From: Lachnospiraceae bacterium
Lineage (GTDB): Bacteria; Bacillota; Clostridia; Lachnospirales; Lachnospiraceae
Direction of reading: 5' to 3'
NCBI GenBank assembly: GCA_017938315.1
Contig: JAGBBV010000022.1
Span: forward strand, 24,142-88,141
Length of the DNA: 64,000 nucleotides
Shown in pieces: positions 52,510-61,816 of the stretch; the stretch's first letter is position 1, and each line of letters opens with the position of its first letter. Both the position numbers and the translations under genes were made by a program. The notes under the pieces were generated by a model that searched no databases, had not been told where the DNA came from, and was given only the letters and a program-made list of their open reading frames with translations.

Positions 52510-53559
52510 TTGGCAGTATCAATTATTTGTTTTATTATTATTTTTTGTGTCATTGTAGTTTCACATGAATTCGGCCATTTTATTATCGCAAAGAAAAACG
52601 GAATCCATGTGGTAGAATTTTTTATCGGAATGGGCCCCACTTTATTTTCCTTTGAAAAAGGAGACACGAAATATTCTCTGAAACTGTTTCCCATTGGGGG
52701 AGCCTGTGTATTTGAAGGAGAAGACGGACTGGAGACAGAAAAGGGAGAACTGTCTGAGGGAGCATTTCCCAATGCACCGGTTTGGGTGCGGTTTGCAACA
52801 GTATTTGCAGGCCCCTTATTTAATTTCCTTACAGCCTATGTGATGGCCATGATTTTAGTATGGGCATGCGGTGTGGTGACTCCCGTCATCCAGACGGTTG
52901 CAAATGAGAGTGGTGCCATGGAAGCAGGTCTTATGCCCGGCGACGTAATCTGCGAGATGAACGGAAGCAATATTCACCTGCAGGACCAGGTATCCTTTTA
53001 TTCCTTTATTAATAAAGGTGAGCCCATTACCATCACCTATGAAAGAGATGGCGTCAAGGGAGAGACAGTTGTTTATCCTAAATTTAATGAGGAAGAAAAC
53101 CGTTATTATATGGGGATTACCAGTGGAGAATTTGTAGATTGCAATGTTCCCCAGGTGTTTAAATATGCATTTCATACCATGGAGTATATGGTGCAGTACA
53201 CAGTAAAGAGCTTATCCATGCTGGTACAGGGACAGGTGTCTAAGGATGATATTTCAGGACCTGTGGGAATTGTGAAAGTGGTGGATGAGACCTATGACGT
53301 GGCAAAGGAGTACGGGGCATCAAGCGTGGCGCTATCCATGCTGAATATCGCATTACTTCTTTCCGTAAACCTAGGTATCATCAATTTGCTTCCCCTTCCT
53401 GCCCTTGACGGTGGCAGATTGGTATTTTTGCTGATAGAAGCTATTAGAAGAAAACCGGTTCCGCCTGAAAAGGAAGGAATGGTGCATTTAGCGGGAATGA
53501 TGGCCCTGATGGTGCTTATGGTACTTGTTTTGTTTAATGATATTACGAAATTCTTTTAA
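52510..53559 (+). CDS. rseP: RseP/RasP site-2 zinc metalloprotease
   Basis: 349 aa from TTG 52510, seven bases after TAGGAGG and one base after the dxr stop. Zinc motif HEFGHFIIAK in the first TM helix, one PDZ domain (about 120-190, SGAMEAGLMPGDVICEMNG) and the third zinc ligand region NLLPLPALDGGRLVFLLIEAI. It cuts TM segments of anti-sigma factors, signal peptides and division proteins. Its C-terminal TM is followed by a strong terminator. Confidence 0.96.
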   Translation: MAVSIICFIIIFCVIVVSHEFGHFIIAKKNGIHVVEFFIGMGPTLFSFEKGDTKYSLKLFPIGGACVFEGEDGLETEKGELSEGAFPNAPVWVRFATVFAGPLFNFLTAYVMAMILVWACGVVTPVIQTVANESGAMEAGLMPGDVICEMNGSNIHLQDQVSFYSFINKGEPITITYERDGVKGETVVYPKFNEEENRYYMGITSGEFVDCNVPQVFKYAFHTMEYMVQYTVKSLSMLVQGQVSKDDISGPVGIVKVVDETYDVAKEYGASSVALSMLNIALLLSVNLGIINLLPLPALDGGRLVFLLIEAIRRKPVPPEKEGMVHLAGMMALMVLMVLVLFNDITKFF

Positions 53560-53580
53560 CAGATAAACGGGAAAGGCAAG

Positions 53581-53642
53581 AGAGTCCTGTACAAAATTAC
53601 TAAAAATATATTTTTGGTAATTTTGTATAATGGACTCTTTTT
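53581..53642 (+). terminator. Long Rho-independent terminator after rseP
   Basis: Outer stem AGAGTCC (53581-53587) with GGACTCT (53632-53638), inner 11-bp stem TACAAAATTAC (53590-53600) with GTAATTTTGTA (53617-53627) and an AT-rich apical part, then TTTTTTT. A TATAAT at 53626-53631 is part of the stem. Confidence 0.88.
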
Positions 53643-53689
53643 TACTGTTCTTATATAATAGGTTTACGAAATTCAAAACCATATTTATG

Positions 53690-53716
53690 GCGTCTTGTGA
53701 CGCATCTTTTTCTTTT
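53690..53716 (+). terminator. Second small hairpin with T run before the PP2C gene
   Basis: GCGTC (53690-53694), loop TTGT, GACGC (53699-53703), followed by ATCTTTTTCTTTT. Short stem, so a weak or back-up terminator. The rest of the 229-base gap (53560-53788) is AT-rich with the direct repeat TTAATTCAA and no clear promoter. Confidence 0.45.
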
Positions 53717-53788
53717 ATTAATTCAATTAATTCAAGGGTTTATTTCGAACACTTTTCAACAAACAACTAAAAAGTAGCGGAGGAAGCA

Positions 53789-54520
53789 GTGAAATTCATT
53801 TCGGATATTTATTGGGATAAGGGACTGCGTGAAAATAATCAGGATTCCCTTATATTAGAGCAGGTAGTGACAGTAAAGGGAAGAGTACTTTTGGCAGCTG
53901 TCAGCGACGGAGTGGGTGGTCTTTTGGAGGGAGAGATTGCAAGCGGATTTATCCTTGAGAAAGTCCATGCACATTTTTATGATGAGATTTTGTATCTCAT
54001 ACGGAAAGGAAAAAGCAGAAAAGTTTTGGCACGTAGCTTCCACAGGTGCTTTTATGATATTAACCGCAAGCTGAAACAATATGCTGCCGGGAAACAGATG
54101 GGATTGGGAGCAACCCTATCCTTACTTCTTTTATGGAAAAGACAATATTTGATTATGCATATAGGAGACAGTAGGATTTATGGAATAAGGAGCCAATGGC
54201 TTCGTAAGAGTCCTACCATAAGGCTTCTTACCGGGGATCATATAAGGGCGGATGGAAGCCTCTATAAATGTCTGGGTGGTTTTCCCTATCAGGCAGCGGA
54301 TGCAGTGACCGGAAAAAGGGGTGCTAAAATGGGTTTTCTGCTATGTAGCGACGGGTTTTACCGCAGGCAGAGAAGCAAGATGCTAAGGGACTTATTAAAT
54401 CCCCTTGAAATAGAGGAAGAGGAACAAATCAAAAGACGGCTCAGACAAATGGCATTACATGCCATGAATGGGGGAGAGAAGGATAATATTTCAGCAATTT
54501 ATGTATGTTGCAAATCATAG
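53789..54520 (+). CDS. PP2C-family Ser/Thr phosphatase
   Basis: 243 aa from GTG 53789 (CGGAGGAAGC upstream). All metal-binding motifs of PP2C are present: LRENNQDS, AAVSDGVGGLLEGEIASG, MGLGATLSLLLL, IMHIGDSRIYGI, LLTGDH, FLLCSDGF and GGEKDNISAIYV. Soluble, no TM. It stands 9-15 bases before a Ser/Thr kinase gene, so the pair forms a reversible phosphorylation switch. Confidence 0.93.
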   Translation: MKFISDIYWDKGLRENNQDSLILEQVVTVKGRVLLAAVSDGVGGLLEGEIASGFILEKVHAHFYDEILYLIRKGKSRKVLARSFHRCFYDINRKLKQYAAGKQMGLGATLSLLLLWKRQYLIMHIGDSRIYGIRSQWLRKSPTIRLLTGDHIRADGSLYKCLGGFPYQAADAVTGKRGAKMGFLLCSDGFYRRQRSKMLRDLLNPLEIEEEEQIKRRLRQMALHAMNGGEKDNISAIYVCCKS

Positions 54521-54535
54521 AATGGGGGAATGGAT

Positions 54536-55846
54536 ATGAGAAGAATTTTGTGTCATAAATATGAGGTGCTACGGCCTATCGCGGAGGGGGGAATGGGCAG
54601 TGTGTATCTGGTAAAGGATTTGCATTTAAATAAGCTGGCAGCAGTGAAGGTAAACGCAGGTCCGGTAGAGGGAGAGGCAGAAATGCTAAAGACCCTTTCC
54701 CATCCGGCACTTCCCCGCATACTGGACATCTTTTATGAGGGAGAGAAGGAATGCATTGTCATGGAATATGTGGAGGGAATAACCTTAGAACAGTATTTAC
54801 GGCGGTTTGTGCGGGTGGAGGTCACAAAAGCGGTTGCCTGGGCAGCAGAGCTTGCCGGAGTGCTTGCCTACCTCCATAGCCGTAAGCCGGCTGTTATTTA
54901 TAAGGACTTAAAGCCTGCAAACATTATGATTGATGCAGAAGGGAAATTGAAACTGATTGATTTTGGCACCGCAGGAGGTCTTAGGTATGGTCAGGAAAGA
55001 GAACACTATCTATGCGGCACCCCGGGGTATGGTGCTCCGGAGCAGTGGGATACTACCGGTGCCTGTAAAGAGAGTGATGTATATGCATTGGGAGCAGTAC
55101 TTCATGAAATGCTTACGGGAATCAGCCCTTTAGGTGGCATGCGGCAAAGGCGGGGAATCCGTGAATATGACAAAAGCTTTCCCCGGGAACTGGAAAAAAT
55201 CATCACCACCTGTACCAGAAAAAAGCCATCGGAGCGGTATCATTCCATGGAAGAGGTGAGGAATGAACTTCTTCATTATCATAAAAAAGGGAAACTGCAA
55301 AAGACGATTCACTTGATAAAACGTTTACTTGGAAATGGCCTGTGGATTTTGTTTTTGGCAACCACCGTCCTCCCTTTTTTAGAAGGGGTAAGTGAAGAAA
55401 GTTTGCCCTTCCCTTACTTTGAAAAACCATTATTTCTATTTGCTTTCGCCTTAATTTACCACTTCATTTTTTTGAGAGAAAGGGATAAAAAAAGAATGGT
55501 GCATAAGCAGGAAAAATCAGTTTTTCTTACGGAAAAGAAGTTTGCGGGGCTGTTTGTTACCCTGTGGGCAGGCATTTGTCTTTTTGGCATCATGATGATA
55601 AAGGCTCCGGCAGCTGCAAATGTAATGGCAGCAGGGCAGTCTTGCAGCTTATGGGTGGAGATGCGGGATGAACAATACCGGAAATTGTTACTAAGAGAAG
55701 GAGCAGTCTACCGGGTGGATAAAAAATTGACCTTTGAAATTGACAAAGAGGATTTGCCGGAGGGTGTAATCTCCGTGCAGATTGTGGCATCTGACAAAGA
55801 GAAGGGCGTGTATGAGAGCAGGGTGTTTCTGGTAGAGAAGAATTGA
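54536..55846 (+). CDS. Membrane Ser/Thr protein kinase without PASTA repeats
   Basis: 436 aa from ATG 54536 (ATG 54530 is too near GGGGG). Hanks-type kinase domain about 1-255: Gly loop IAEGGMGSVYLV, Lys in AAVKVNA, catalytic YKDLKPANIMID, DFG in LIDFGTAG and APE in GYGAPEQWD. Three hydrophobic helices follow (LWILFLATTVLPFL, LFLFAFALIYHFIFL, LFVTLWAGICLFGIMMI), then an outer domain of about 75 residues with no PASTA or other known fold. It is not PrkC. Inserted between rseP and ispG; its stop overlaps the ispG -35. Confidence 0.92.
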   Translation: MRRILCHKYEVLRPIAEGGMGSVYLVKDLHLNKLAAVKVNAGPVEGEAEMLKTLSHPALPRILDIFYEGEKECIVMEYVEGITLEQYLRRFVRVEVTKAVAWAAELAGVLAYLHSRKPAVIYKDLKPANIMIDAEGKLKLIDFGTAGGLRYGQEREHYLCGTPGYGAPEQWDTTGACKESDVYALGAVLHEMLTGISPLGGMRQRRGIREYDKSFPRELEKIITTCTRKKPSERYHSMEEVRNELLHYHKKGKLQKTIHLIKRLLGNGLWILFLATTVLPFLEGVSEESLPFPYFEKPLFLFAFALIYHFIFLRERDKKRMVHKQEKSVFLTEKKFAGLFVTLWAGICLFGIMMIKAPAAANVMAAGQSCSLWVEMRDEQYRKLLLREGAVYRVDKKLTFEIDKEDLPEGVISVQIVASDKEKGVYESRVFLVEKN

Positions 55847-55871
55847 TATTCCAAGCATTCTGGGATATAAT
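55843..55871 (+). promoter_or_regulatory. SigA-type promoter of ispG-polC
   Basis: TTGATA (55843-55848), a 17-base spacer and TATAAT (55866-55871). It overlaps the kinase stop codon and gives ispG and polC their own transcription. Confidence 0.75.
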
Positions 55872-55899
55872 GTAATAAGCTGAAAGCAGGAGGATGATT

Positions 55900-56955
55900 A
55901 TGACCAGAAATAATACAAGAGTAATTCACATAGGAGACAGAGTCATCGGCGGAGGAAACCCGATTTTGATTCAGTCCATGACCAATACAAGAACAGAAGA
56001 TGTAAAAGCCACTGTAGAGCAGATTAAGAAGCTGACAGAGGCAGGCTGTGAGATTATCAGGTGTACGGTTCCCACCATGGAAGCGGCTAAGGCCCTTGCA
56101 GAGATTAAAAAACAGATTTCCATTCCCTTGGTGGCAGATATTCATTTTGACTATAAAATGGCAATTGCAGCCATGGAAAACGGTGCTGATAAAATCAGAA
56201 TCAACCCCGGTAACATTGGCGGCAGAGATAAAGTGGAAGCTGTGGTAAAAGTAGCCAAAGAGAGAAATATTCCCATTCGTGTGGGGGTAAACAGCGGTTC
56301 CCTTGAGAAGGAACTGGTAGAAAAATATCACGGTGTTACCGCAGAGGGTATCGTGGAAAGTGCCCTTGACAAGGTACATATGATTGAAGAGTTTGACTAC
56401 AGAAACATGGTCATCAGTATTAAGTCATCTGATGTACTGATGTGCGTGAAAGCTCATGAGCTTCTTGCTGATCAAACCGATTATCCCCTTCACGTGGGAA
56501 TTACGGAATCGGGAACAATTATCAGCGGAAATATTAAATCATCCATCGGACTTGGCCTTATCCTGCATCAGGGTATTGGCGATACCATCCGTGTTTCCTT
56601 AACAGGTGATCCAGTGGAAGAGATTAAGTCAGCGAAACTCATTCTTCGTACCTTGGGACTTAGAAAGGGTGGCATAGAAGTAGTTTCCTGTCCTACCTGC
56701 GGCAGAACCAAAATTGATTTAATCGGCCTTGCCAATCAGGTAGAGACCATGGTGGCAGGTTATCCATTAGATATTAAGGTGGCGGTAATGGGATGTGCCG
56801 TGAACGGACCCGGTGAAGCCAAAGAAGCAGATATCGGCATTGCAGGGGGGATAGGAGAAGGCCTTCTAATTAAAAAAGGCGAGATTATTAAAAAAGTACC
56901 GGAGGATCAGTTACTTTTGGTATTAAAAGAAGAACTGGACAACTGGCAGGCATAA
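55900..56955 (+). CDS. ispG: 4-hydroxy-3-methylbut-2-enyl diphosphate synthase
   Basis: 351 aa from ATG 55900, six bases after GCAGGAGG. Iron-sulfur ligands: Cys pair in VVSCPTCGRTKIDL and the third Cys in VMGCAVNGPGEAKEADIG. N-terminal TIM barrel with VADIHFDYKMAIAAM and RINPGNIGG. Late MEP pathway step. Length is typical of the short bacterial form. Confidence 0.98.
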   Translation: MTRNNTRVIHIGDRVIGGGNPILIQSMTNTRTEDVKATVEQIKKLTEAGCEIIRCTVPTMEAAKALAEIKKQISIPLVADIHFDYKMAIAAMENGADKIRINPGNIGGRDKVEAVVKVAKERNIPIRVGVNSGSLEKELVEKYHGVTAEGIVESALDKVHMIEEFDYRNMVISIKSSDVLMCVKAHELLADQTDYPLHVGITESGTIISGNIKSSIGLGLILHQGIGDTIRVSLTGDPVEEIKSAKLILRTLGLRKGGIEVVSCPTCGRTKIDLIGLANQVETMVAGYPLDIKVAVMGCAVNGPGEAKEADIGIAGGIGEGLLIKKGEIIKKVPEDQLLLVLKEELDNWQA

Positions 56956-56975
56956 GATAAGAGGACTTACGCATT

Positions 56976-59900
56976 ATGGCGAAACAGTTTTTTGAGGTAT
57001 TTCCCAACTTAAAACTGGATAAGAAAAATCAGGATCTGTTTGAACAGGTGACTGTAGAGAAGGTTTCTGCTACAAAGAGCAGAGACCTTATTCGCGTTAC
57101 CATCTCTTCGGATTATCTGATACAGAAGGAAACCGTTTTTTATGTGGAGAAAGAAATCAAGAAACAGTTTTTTGAAGGACACAGTGTGCGGGTAAAATTA
57201 TATGAGAGATTTCATTTGTCTGCTCAATATACACCCATGACTCTTCTGGATGCTTACAGGGACAGTATTTTACTGGAACTTAGGGAATATAGTCCGGTGG
57301 AGTACAATCTCTTTAAAGGAGCGGATATCAGCTATCCTAATGGGGAAGAAATTGTATTTACCGTGGAAGACAGTGTGCTTGGAAGAAGCAAGGCGTCAGA
57401 ACTTTCCCGGATTTTGGAAAAGATTTTAAATGAAAGATGCGGTTTTTCTATCCGCGTGCAAATGCAGTACAAGGAAAAGAAAACCGGAAAATATAAAGAA
57501 GAAGATGACTTAAAGATTGCAAGGGCAGTGGCAGAAATTGCTTCCAGGGCGCTTGGAGGGCAGGAGCAGGAAGATGTGCAGCCAAAGGAAGATGTGGCAG
57601 CACCGGAGGTGCCTACCAAGACTGAGGTGCCGGCAGCAGATGCGCCTAAAGTGAATGTCCTTAAAGGAGAAGTGAAAGCTGCTACAGGCAAAGGTGATGC
57701 AAACAAAGGAATCTTCCAAAAAGGTGAGTTTAAGAAGGGCGACTTTAAGCGTCCTGCCAAACGCAGTGATAATCCGGATGTTTTATACGGAAGAGACTTC
57801 GAAGAGGAAGCCATGCCCATTGAGGACATTATTGGGGAAATCGGGGAAGTGGTTATCCGTGGTAAGATTATCAGCTTTGACAGCAGGGAAATTAAAAATG
57901 AAAAGACCATCTTAATGTTCGATGTGACAGACTTTACGGATACTATGACCATTAAGATGTTTGCCCGCAATGACCAGGTGGAGGAAATTACTGCCGGGAT
58001 TAAGAAGGGTGCATTTGTAAAACTAAAGGGGATTACCATGGTGGATAAGTTTGACAATGAGCTTACCATCGGTTCCCTTACAGGGGTAAAGAAGATACCT
58101 GACTTTACGGTTTCCAGGGCAGATAACAGTGCAAGGAAACGTGTGGAGCTTCATTGCCATACCAAAATGAGTGATATGGACGGTGTATCGGAAGCGAAAG
58201 ACATTGTAAAGCGTGCTTATAAGTGGGGGCACCCTGCTATAGCCATTACGGACCACGGGGTGGTACAGTCCTTCCCGGATGCAAACCATGTGTGGGAGGA
58301 TTTGTGGCGCGATGAAAAAAATAAGCGCAAGGAAGCAGGGGATGACAATCCTGACAAGCAGGACTTCTTTAAGATTATTTACGGAATGGAAGCCTACTTG
58401 GTAGATGATTTACAGGAAATTGTAACCGGCGATACCAGCCGTGATTTTACTTCCGATTTTGTGGTATTTGACATAGAAACTACCGGATTTTCTCCGGTAA
58501 ATAACAGAATCATTGAGATTGGTGCCGTGAAGGTATCGGGAGGAGCAATCGTAGATAAGTACTCTACCTTTGTCAATCCCAAGGTGCCCATTCCCTTTGA
58601 AATTGAAAAACTTACAGGCATCAACGATTCCATGGTGATGGACAGCCCGGAAATAGAGGAGATATTGCCGGAGTTTCTCGCATTCTGTGGGGATGCGGTT
58701 TTGGTGGCGCATAACGCTAATTTTGATATGAGCTTTATCAAAGAAAATGCAGCAAGATTAGGAATCCGCAGGGAATTTACCTATATCGATACAGTAGGAA
58801 TTGCAAGGGTTCTTTTGCCAAACCAGGCAAAGCATACCTTAGATGCAGTGGCAAAGACACTTAATATCTCACTGGAAAATCATCACCGCGCGGTGGATGA
58901 TGCCCAGGCCACGGCAGAGATTTTTGTGAAGTTTATTCCCATGTTGAGGGAAGCAGGAGCGGACAATTTAGATAAGGTAAACGCCATGGGGGCATCAAGT
59001 CCGGATATTATCAAGCGTTTGCCCACTTATCATGCCATCATTCTGGCACAGAATAATACGGGAAGGGAAAATTTATATACCCTGGTGTCGGAATCCCATG
59101 TGACCTATTACAGCAAGCGTCCCCGTGTGCCCAAAACTCTTCTTTTAAAGCACAGGGAAGGACTGATTTTAGGAAGTGCCTGTGAGGCGGGAGAGCTTTA
59201 CCGCGCCCTTCTTGACGGAAAGGCAGATTCCGAGATTGCAAGAATTGTAGACTTCTATGATTATCTGGAAATCCAGCCGCTTGGAAATAACCAGTTTATG
59301 ATTGCATCAGAAAGAGTCCCTTCTGTAAACGATATGGAAGATGTGAAGAACTTAAACAGGAAGATTGTAGCCCTGGGAGAAGAGTTTAACAAGCCTGTAG
59401 TGGCTACCTGTGACGTGCATTTCCTTGATCCCGAGGACGAGGTATACCGCCGCATCATTATGGCAGGCAAGGGATTTACGGACGCAGACGACCAGGCACC
59501 CTTATACCTTCGTACCACAGAGGAGATGCTGAAAGAATTTGAGTATCTTGGCAGTGACAAGGCGGAGGAAGTGGTTATTACCAACACCAATATGATTGCA
59601 GACCGCATCGATGTGATGTCACCGGTGCGCCCCGATAAATGTCCTCCGGTGATTCCGGATAGTGACAAAACCCTGACCGATATCTGTTACAATAAAGCTC
59701 ATGAATTGTATGGGGAAGAGCTGCCGCAGATTGTGGAAGACCGTTTGAAAAAGGAATTGGATTCCATCATCAGTAACGGCTTTGCGGTGATGTATATCAT
59801 TGCCCAGAAGCTGGTTTGGAAATCTGTGGAGGACGGTTACCTGGTAGGTTCCCGTGGCTCTGTAGGTTCCTCATTGGTGGCATTTATGGCGGGTATTACG

Positions 59901-61535
59901 GAGGTAAATTCCCTAAGTGCCCATTACCGTTGCCCCAACTGCAGATATTATGATTTTGATTCTCCGGAGGTAAAGGCTTCTGCAGGTAATGCAGGCTGTG
60001 ACCTTCCGGATAAAAACTGTCCCGTATGCGGACAGCCCCTTGTCAAAGACGGATTTGATATTCCCTTTGAAACCTTCCTTGGATTTAAGGGCGATAAGGA
60101 ACCGGATATCGACCTTAACTTCTCAGGAGAGTACCAGAGTAAGGCACATAAATATACAGAGGTTATTTTCGGAGCAGGACAGACTTATCGTGCAGGTACC
60201 ATCGGTACATTGGCAGATAAGACGGCATTTGGCTATGTAAAGAATTACTATGAAGAGCGTGGCAGAAGCAAGCGTACCTGCGAAATTAACCGTATTGTAC
60301 TGGGATGTACCGGTATCAGAAGAAGTACGGGACAGCATCCCGGAGGTATTATTGTACTTCCCGTGGGAGAGGACATTAACTCCTTTACACCAGTGCAGCA
60401 TCCCGCCAACGATATGACGACAGATATCGTAACTACCCATTTTGATTATCATTCCATAGACCATAACCTGTTAAAGCTTGATATTCTGGGACACGACGAT
60501 CCTACCATGATCCGAATGCTTCAGGATTTGACGGGCATAGACCCCACCACCATTCCACTGGATGATAAGCAGGTCATGTCTCTATTCCAGAATACGTCAG
60601 CCCTTGGTATTACACCCGACCAGATCAGCGGATGTCCGGTAGGTTCCCTTGGGGTGCCGGAATTTGGTACGGACTTCGTTATTCAGATGCTTCTGGATAC
60701 CAAGCCACAGAGCCTTTCTGACTTAATCCGTATTTCCGGTTTGGGTCATGGTACGGACGTATGGCTTGGCAATGCGCAGACCCTGATTGCAGATGGAACG
60801 GCTACCATTTCCGAGTGTATCTGCTGTCGTGACGATATTATGATTTATCTGATTAACAAAGGCGTAGACAGTGCCCTTTCCTTTACCATTATGGAGAGCG
60901 TGCGTAAGGGAAAAGGCTTAAAGCCGGAATGGGAAGAGGCTATGAAGGAGAAGGATGTGCCTGACTGGTACATCTGGTCCTGTAAGAAGATTAAATACAT
61001 GTTCCCGAAAGCCCATGCAGCCGCTTATGTTATGATGGCGTGGAGAATTGCCTACTGCAAGATTAATTATCCCCTTGCCTACTACGCCGCTTATTTTTCC
61101 ATCCGTGCATCGGCATTTTCCTATGAAATCATGTGCCAGGGACAAAGACATTTGGAAAATGTCATGGCAGATTATAAGAGAAGAATGGACACCCTGTCCA
61201 AGAAGGAACAGGATTCTTACAAGGATATGAAGAGTGTACAGGAAATGTATGCCAGAGGTTTTGAATTTACTCCTATTGATATCTTTACTGCCCACTCCAG
61301 AAACTTCCAGATTGTAGATGACAAGCTCATGCCGTCCTTAAACAGTATTGACGGACTTGGAGAGAAGGCGGCAGATGCCATCGTAGAGGCAGCCAAGGAC
61401 GGTCCTTTCTTATCAAAGGATGACTTCAGACAAAGAACCAAGGTGTCAAAGACCGTCATTGATTTGATGGACAGCTTGGGACTGCTGGGGGATTTGCCGG
61501 AGTCCAATCAGATTAGTTTGTTTGATTTTGTGTGA
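56976..61535 (+). CDS. polC: DNA polymerase III, PolC-type alpha subunit
   Basis: 1519 aa (Bacillus PolC is about 1437). Order: N-terminal domain; low-complexity linker (about 190-265); OB fold (DVTDFTDTMTIKMFARND); PHP domain VELHCHTKMSDMDG with ITDHGVVQSF; DEDD proofreading exonuclease inserted in PHP (FVVFDIETTGFSPVNNRIIEIG, HNANFDMSFI); zinc-binding Cys group CPNCRYYDF/CPVCGQPL; polymerase palm with SRGSVGSSLVAFMAGITEVN and the catalytic Asp pair in EPDIDLNFSGEYQ; C-terminal HhH and beta-clamp site. Leading-strand replication enzyme of Firmicutes. The linker carries three KGxF repeats. Confidence 0.98.
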   Translation: MAKQFFEVFPNLKLDKKNQDLFEQVTVEKVSATKSRDLIRVTISSDYLIQKETVFYVEKEIKKQFFEGHSVRVKLYERFHLSAQYTPMTLLDAYRDSILLELREYSPVEYNLFKGADISYPNGEEIVFTVEDSVLGRSKASELSRILEKILNERCGFSIRVQMQYKEKKTGKYKEEDDLKIARAVAEIASRALGGQEQEDVQPKEDVAAPEVPTKTEVPAADAPKVNVLKGEVKAATGKGDANKGIFQKGEFKKGDFKRPAKRSDNPDVLYGRDFEEEAMPIEDIIGEIGEVVIRGKIISFDSREIKNEKTILMFDVTDFTDTMTIKMFARNDQVEEITAGIKKGAFVKLKGITMVDKFDNELTIGSLTGVKKIPDFTVSRADNSARKRVELHCHTKMSDMDGVSEAKDIVKRAYKWGHPAIAITDHGVVQSFPDANHVWEDLWRDEKNKRKEAGDDNPDKQDFFKIIYGMEAYLVDDLQEIVTGDTSRDFTSDFVVFDIETTGFSPVNNRIIEIGAVKVSGGAIVDKYSTFVNPKVPIPFEIEKLTGINDSMVMDSPEIEEILPEFLAFCGDAVLVAHNANFDMSFIKENAARLGIRREFTYIDTVGIARVLLPNQAKHTLDAVAKTLNISLENHHRAVDDAQATAEIFVKFIPMLREAGADNLDKVNAMGASSPDIIKRLPTYHAIILAQNNTGRENLYTLVSESHVTYYSKRPRVPKTLLLKHREGLILGSACEAGELYRALLDGKADSEIARIVDFYDYLEIQPLGNNQFMIASERVPSVNDMEDVKNLNRKIVALGEEFNKPVVATCDVHFLDPEDEVYRRIIMAGKGFTDADDQAPLYLRTTEEMLKEFEYLGSDKAEEVVITNTNMIADRIDVMSPVRPDKCPPVIPDSDKTLTDICYNKAHELYGEELPQIVEDRLKKELDSIISNGFAVMYIIAQKLVWKSVEDGYLVGSRGSVGSSLVAFMAGITEVNSLSAHYRCPNCRYYDFDSPEVKASAGNAGCDLPDKNCPVCGQPLVKDGFDIPFETFLGFKGDKEPDIDLNFSGEYQSKAHKYTEVIFGAGQTYRAGTIGTLADKTAFGYVKNYYEERGRSKRTCEINRIVLGCTGIRRSTGQHPGGIIVLPVGEDINSFTPVQHPANDMTTDIVTTHFDYHSIDHNLLKLDILGHDDPTMIRMLQDLTGIDPTTIPLDDKQVMSLFQNTSALGITPDQISGCPVGSLGVPEFGTDFVIQMLLDTKPQSLSDLIRISGLGHGTDVWLGNAQTLIADGTATISECICCRDDIMIYLINKGVDSALSFTIMESVRKGKGLKPEWEEAMKEKDVPDWYIWSCKKIKYMFPKAHAAAYVMMAWRIAYCKINYPLAYYAAYFSIRASAFSYEIMCQGQRHLENVMADYKRRMDTLSKKEQDSYKDMKSVQEMYARGFEFTPIDIFTAHSRNFQIVDDKLMPSLNSIDGLGEKAADAIVEAAKDGPFLSKDDFRQRTKVSKTVIDLMDSLGLLGDLPESNQISLFDFV

Positions 61536-61555
61536 GGGTGGATTGTATAAAATTC

Positions 61556-61617
61556 AAGTATACTTTTAGTGATATATCGGGTAAAATACAAGTATGAGAT
61601 GAAAGGAGATGTGTGAT
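61556..61617 (+). promoter_or_regulatory. Possible operator/promoter of the antitoxin-like gene
   Basis: AAGTATACTT (61556-61565) is a perfect palindrome and CAAGTAT occurs at 61555 and again at 61589, flanking a TAAAAT (61582-61587) -10 candidate. Such paired half-sites are typical of self-repressed toxin-antitoxin promoters. GAAAGGAG precedes the start codon. Confidence 0.35.
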
Positions 61618-61782
61618 ATGGAAATTGCAGTGAATACAGTTAAACAAGCAAGTGAAAAAAATGCAATGGAGACACTATTTTCTTATCTTGACAAAGGAAT
61701 TGATGATATGGAGGCAGGAAGGATACATGCAGTAGATAAGGCATTCCAAATTATCAAAGATAAAATGCAGGATGAATTATAA
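61618..61782 (+). CDS. Antitoxin-like small protein (Phd/RelB type)
   Basis: 54 aa, too short for many gene finders. MEIAVNTVKQASEKNAMETL is followed by FSYLDKGIDDMEAGRIHAVD and FQIIKDKMQDEL. The pattern of a short N-terminal part followed by GIDDMEAGR and an acidic helix resembles clostridial type II antitoxins. GAAAGGAGATG provides a good ribosome site. The stop overlaps the start of a toxin-like fragment at 61772. The family assignment rests on pattern only. Confidence 0.6.
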   Translation: MEIAVNTVKQASEKNAMETLFSYLDKGIDDMEAGRIHAVDKAFQIIKDKMQDEL

Positions 61783-61816
61783 AGTTCTGGTAACTGATGA
61801 AGCAATTAATAAATAA
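61772..61816 (+). pseudogene. Truncated ParE/RelE-type toxin remnant
   Basis: Fourteen codons, MNYKVLVTDEAINK, then TAA. This is very like the beginning of ParE/RelE toxins (K/N-Y-K-V-x-(I/V)-T-(D/E)-E-A). The ATG overlaps the antitoxin stop by 11 bases, the normal arrangement of such pairs. The remaining ~80 codons are absent: a terminator hairpin begins at the next base. I read it as a deletion that left only the start of the toxin. Confidence 0.5.

Noticed and set aside
53626-53631. TATAAT after rseP as a promoter for the PP2C gene
   Set aside because: It is part of the terminator stem, lacks a spaced -35 and is far from the PP2C start.
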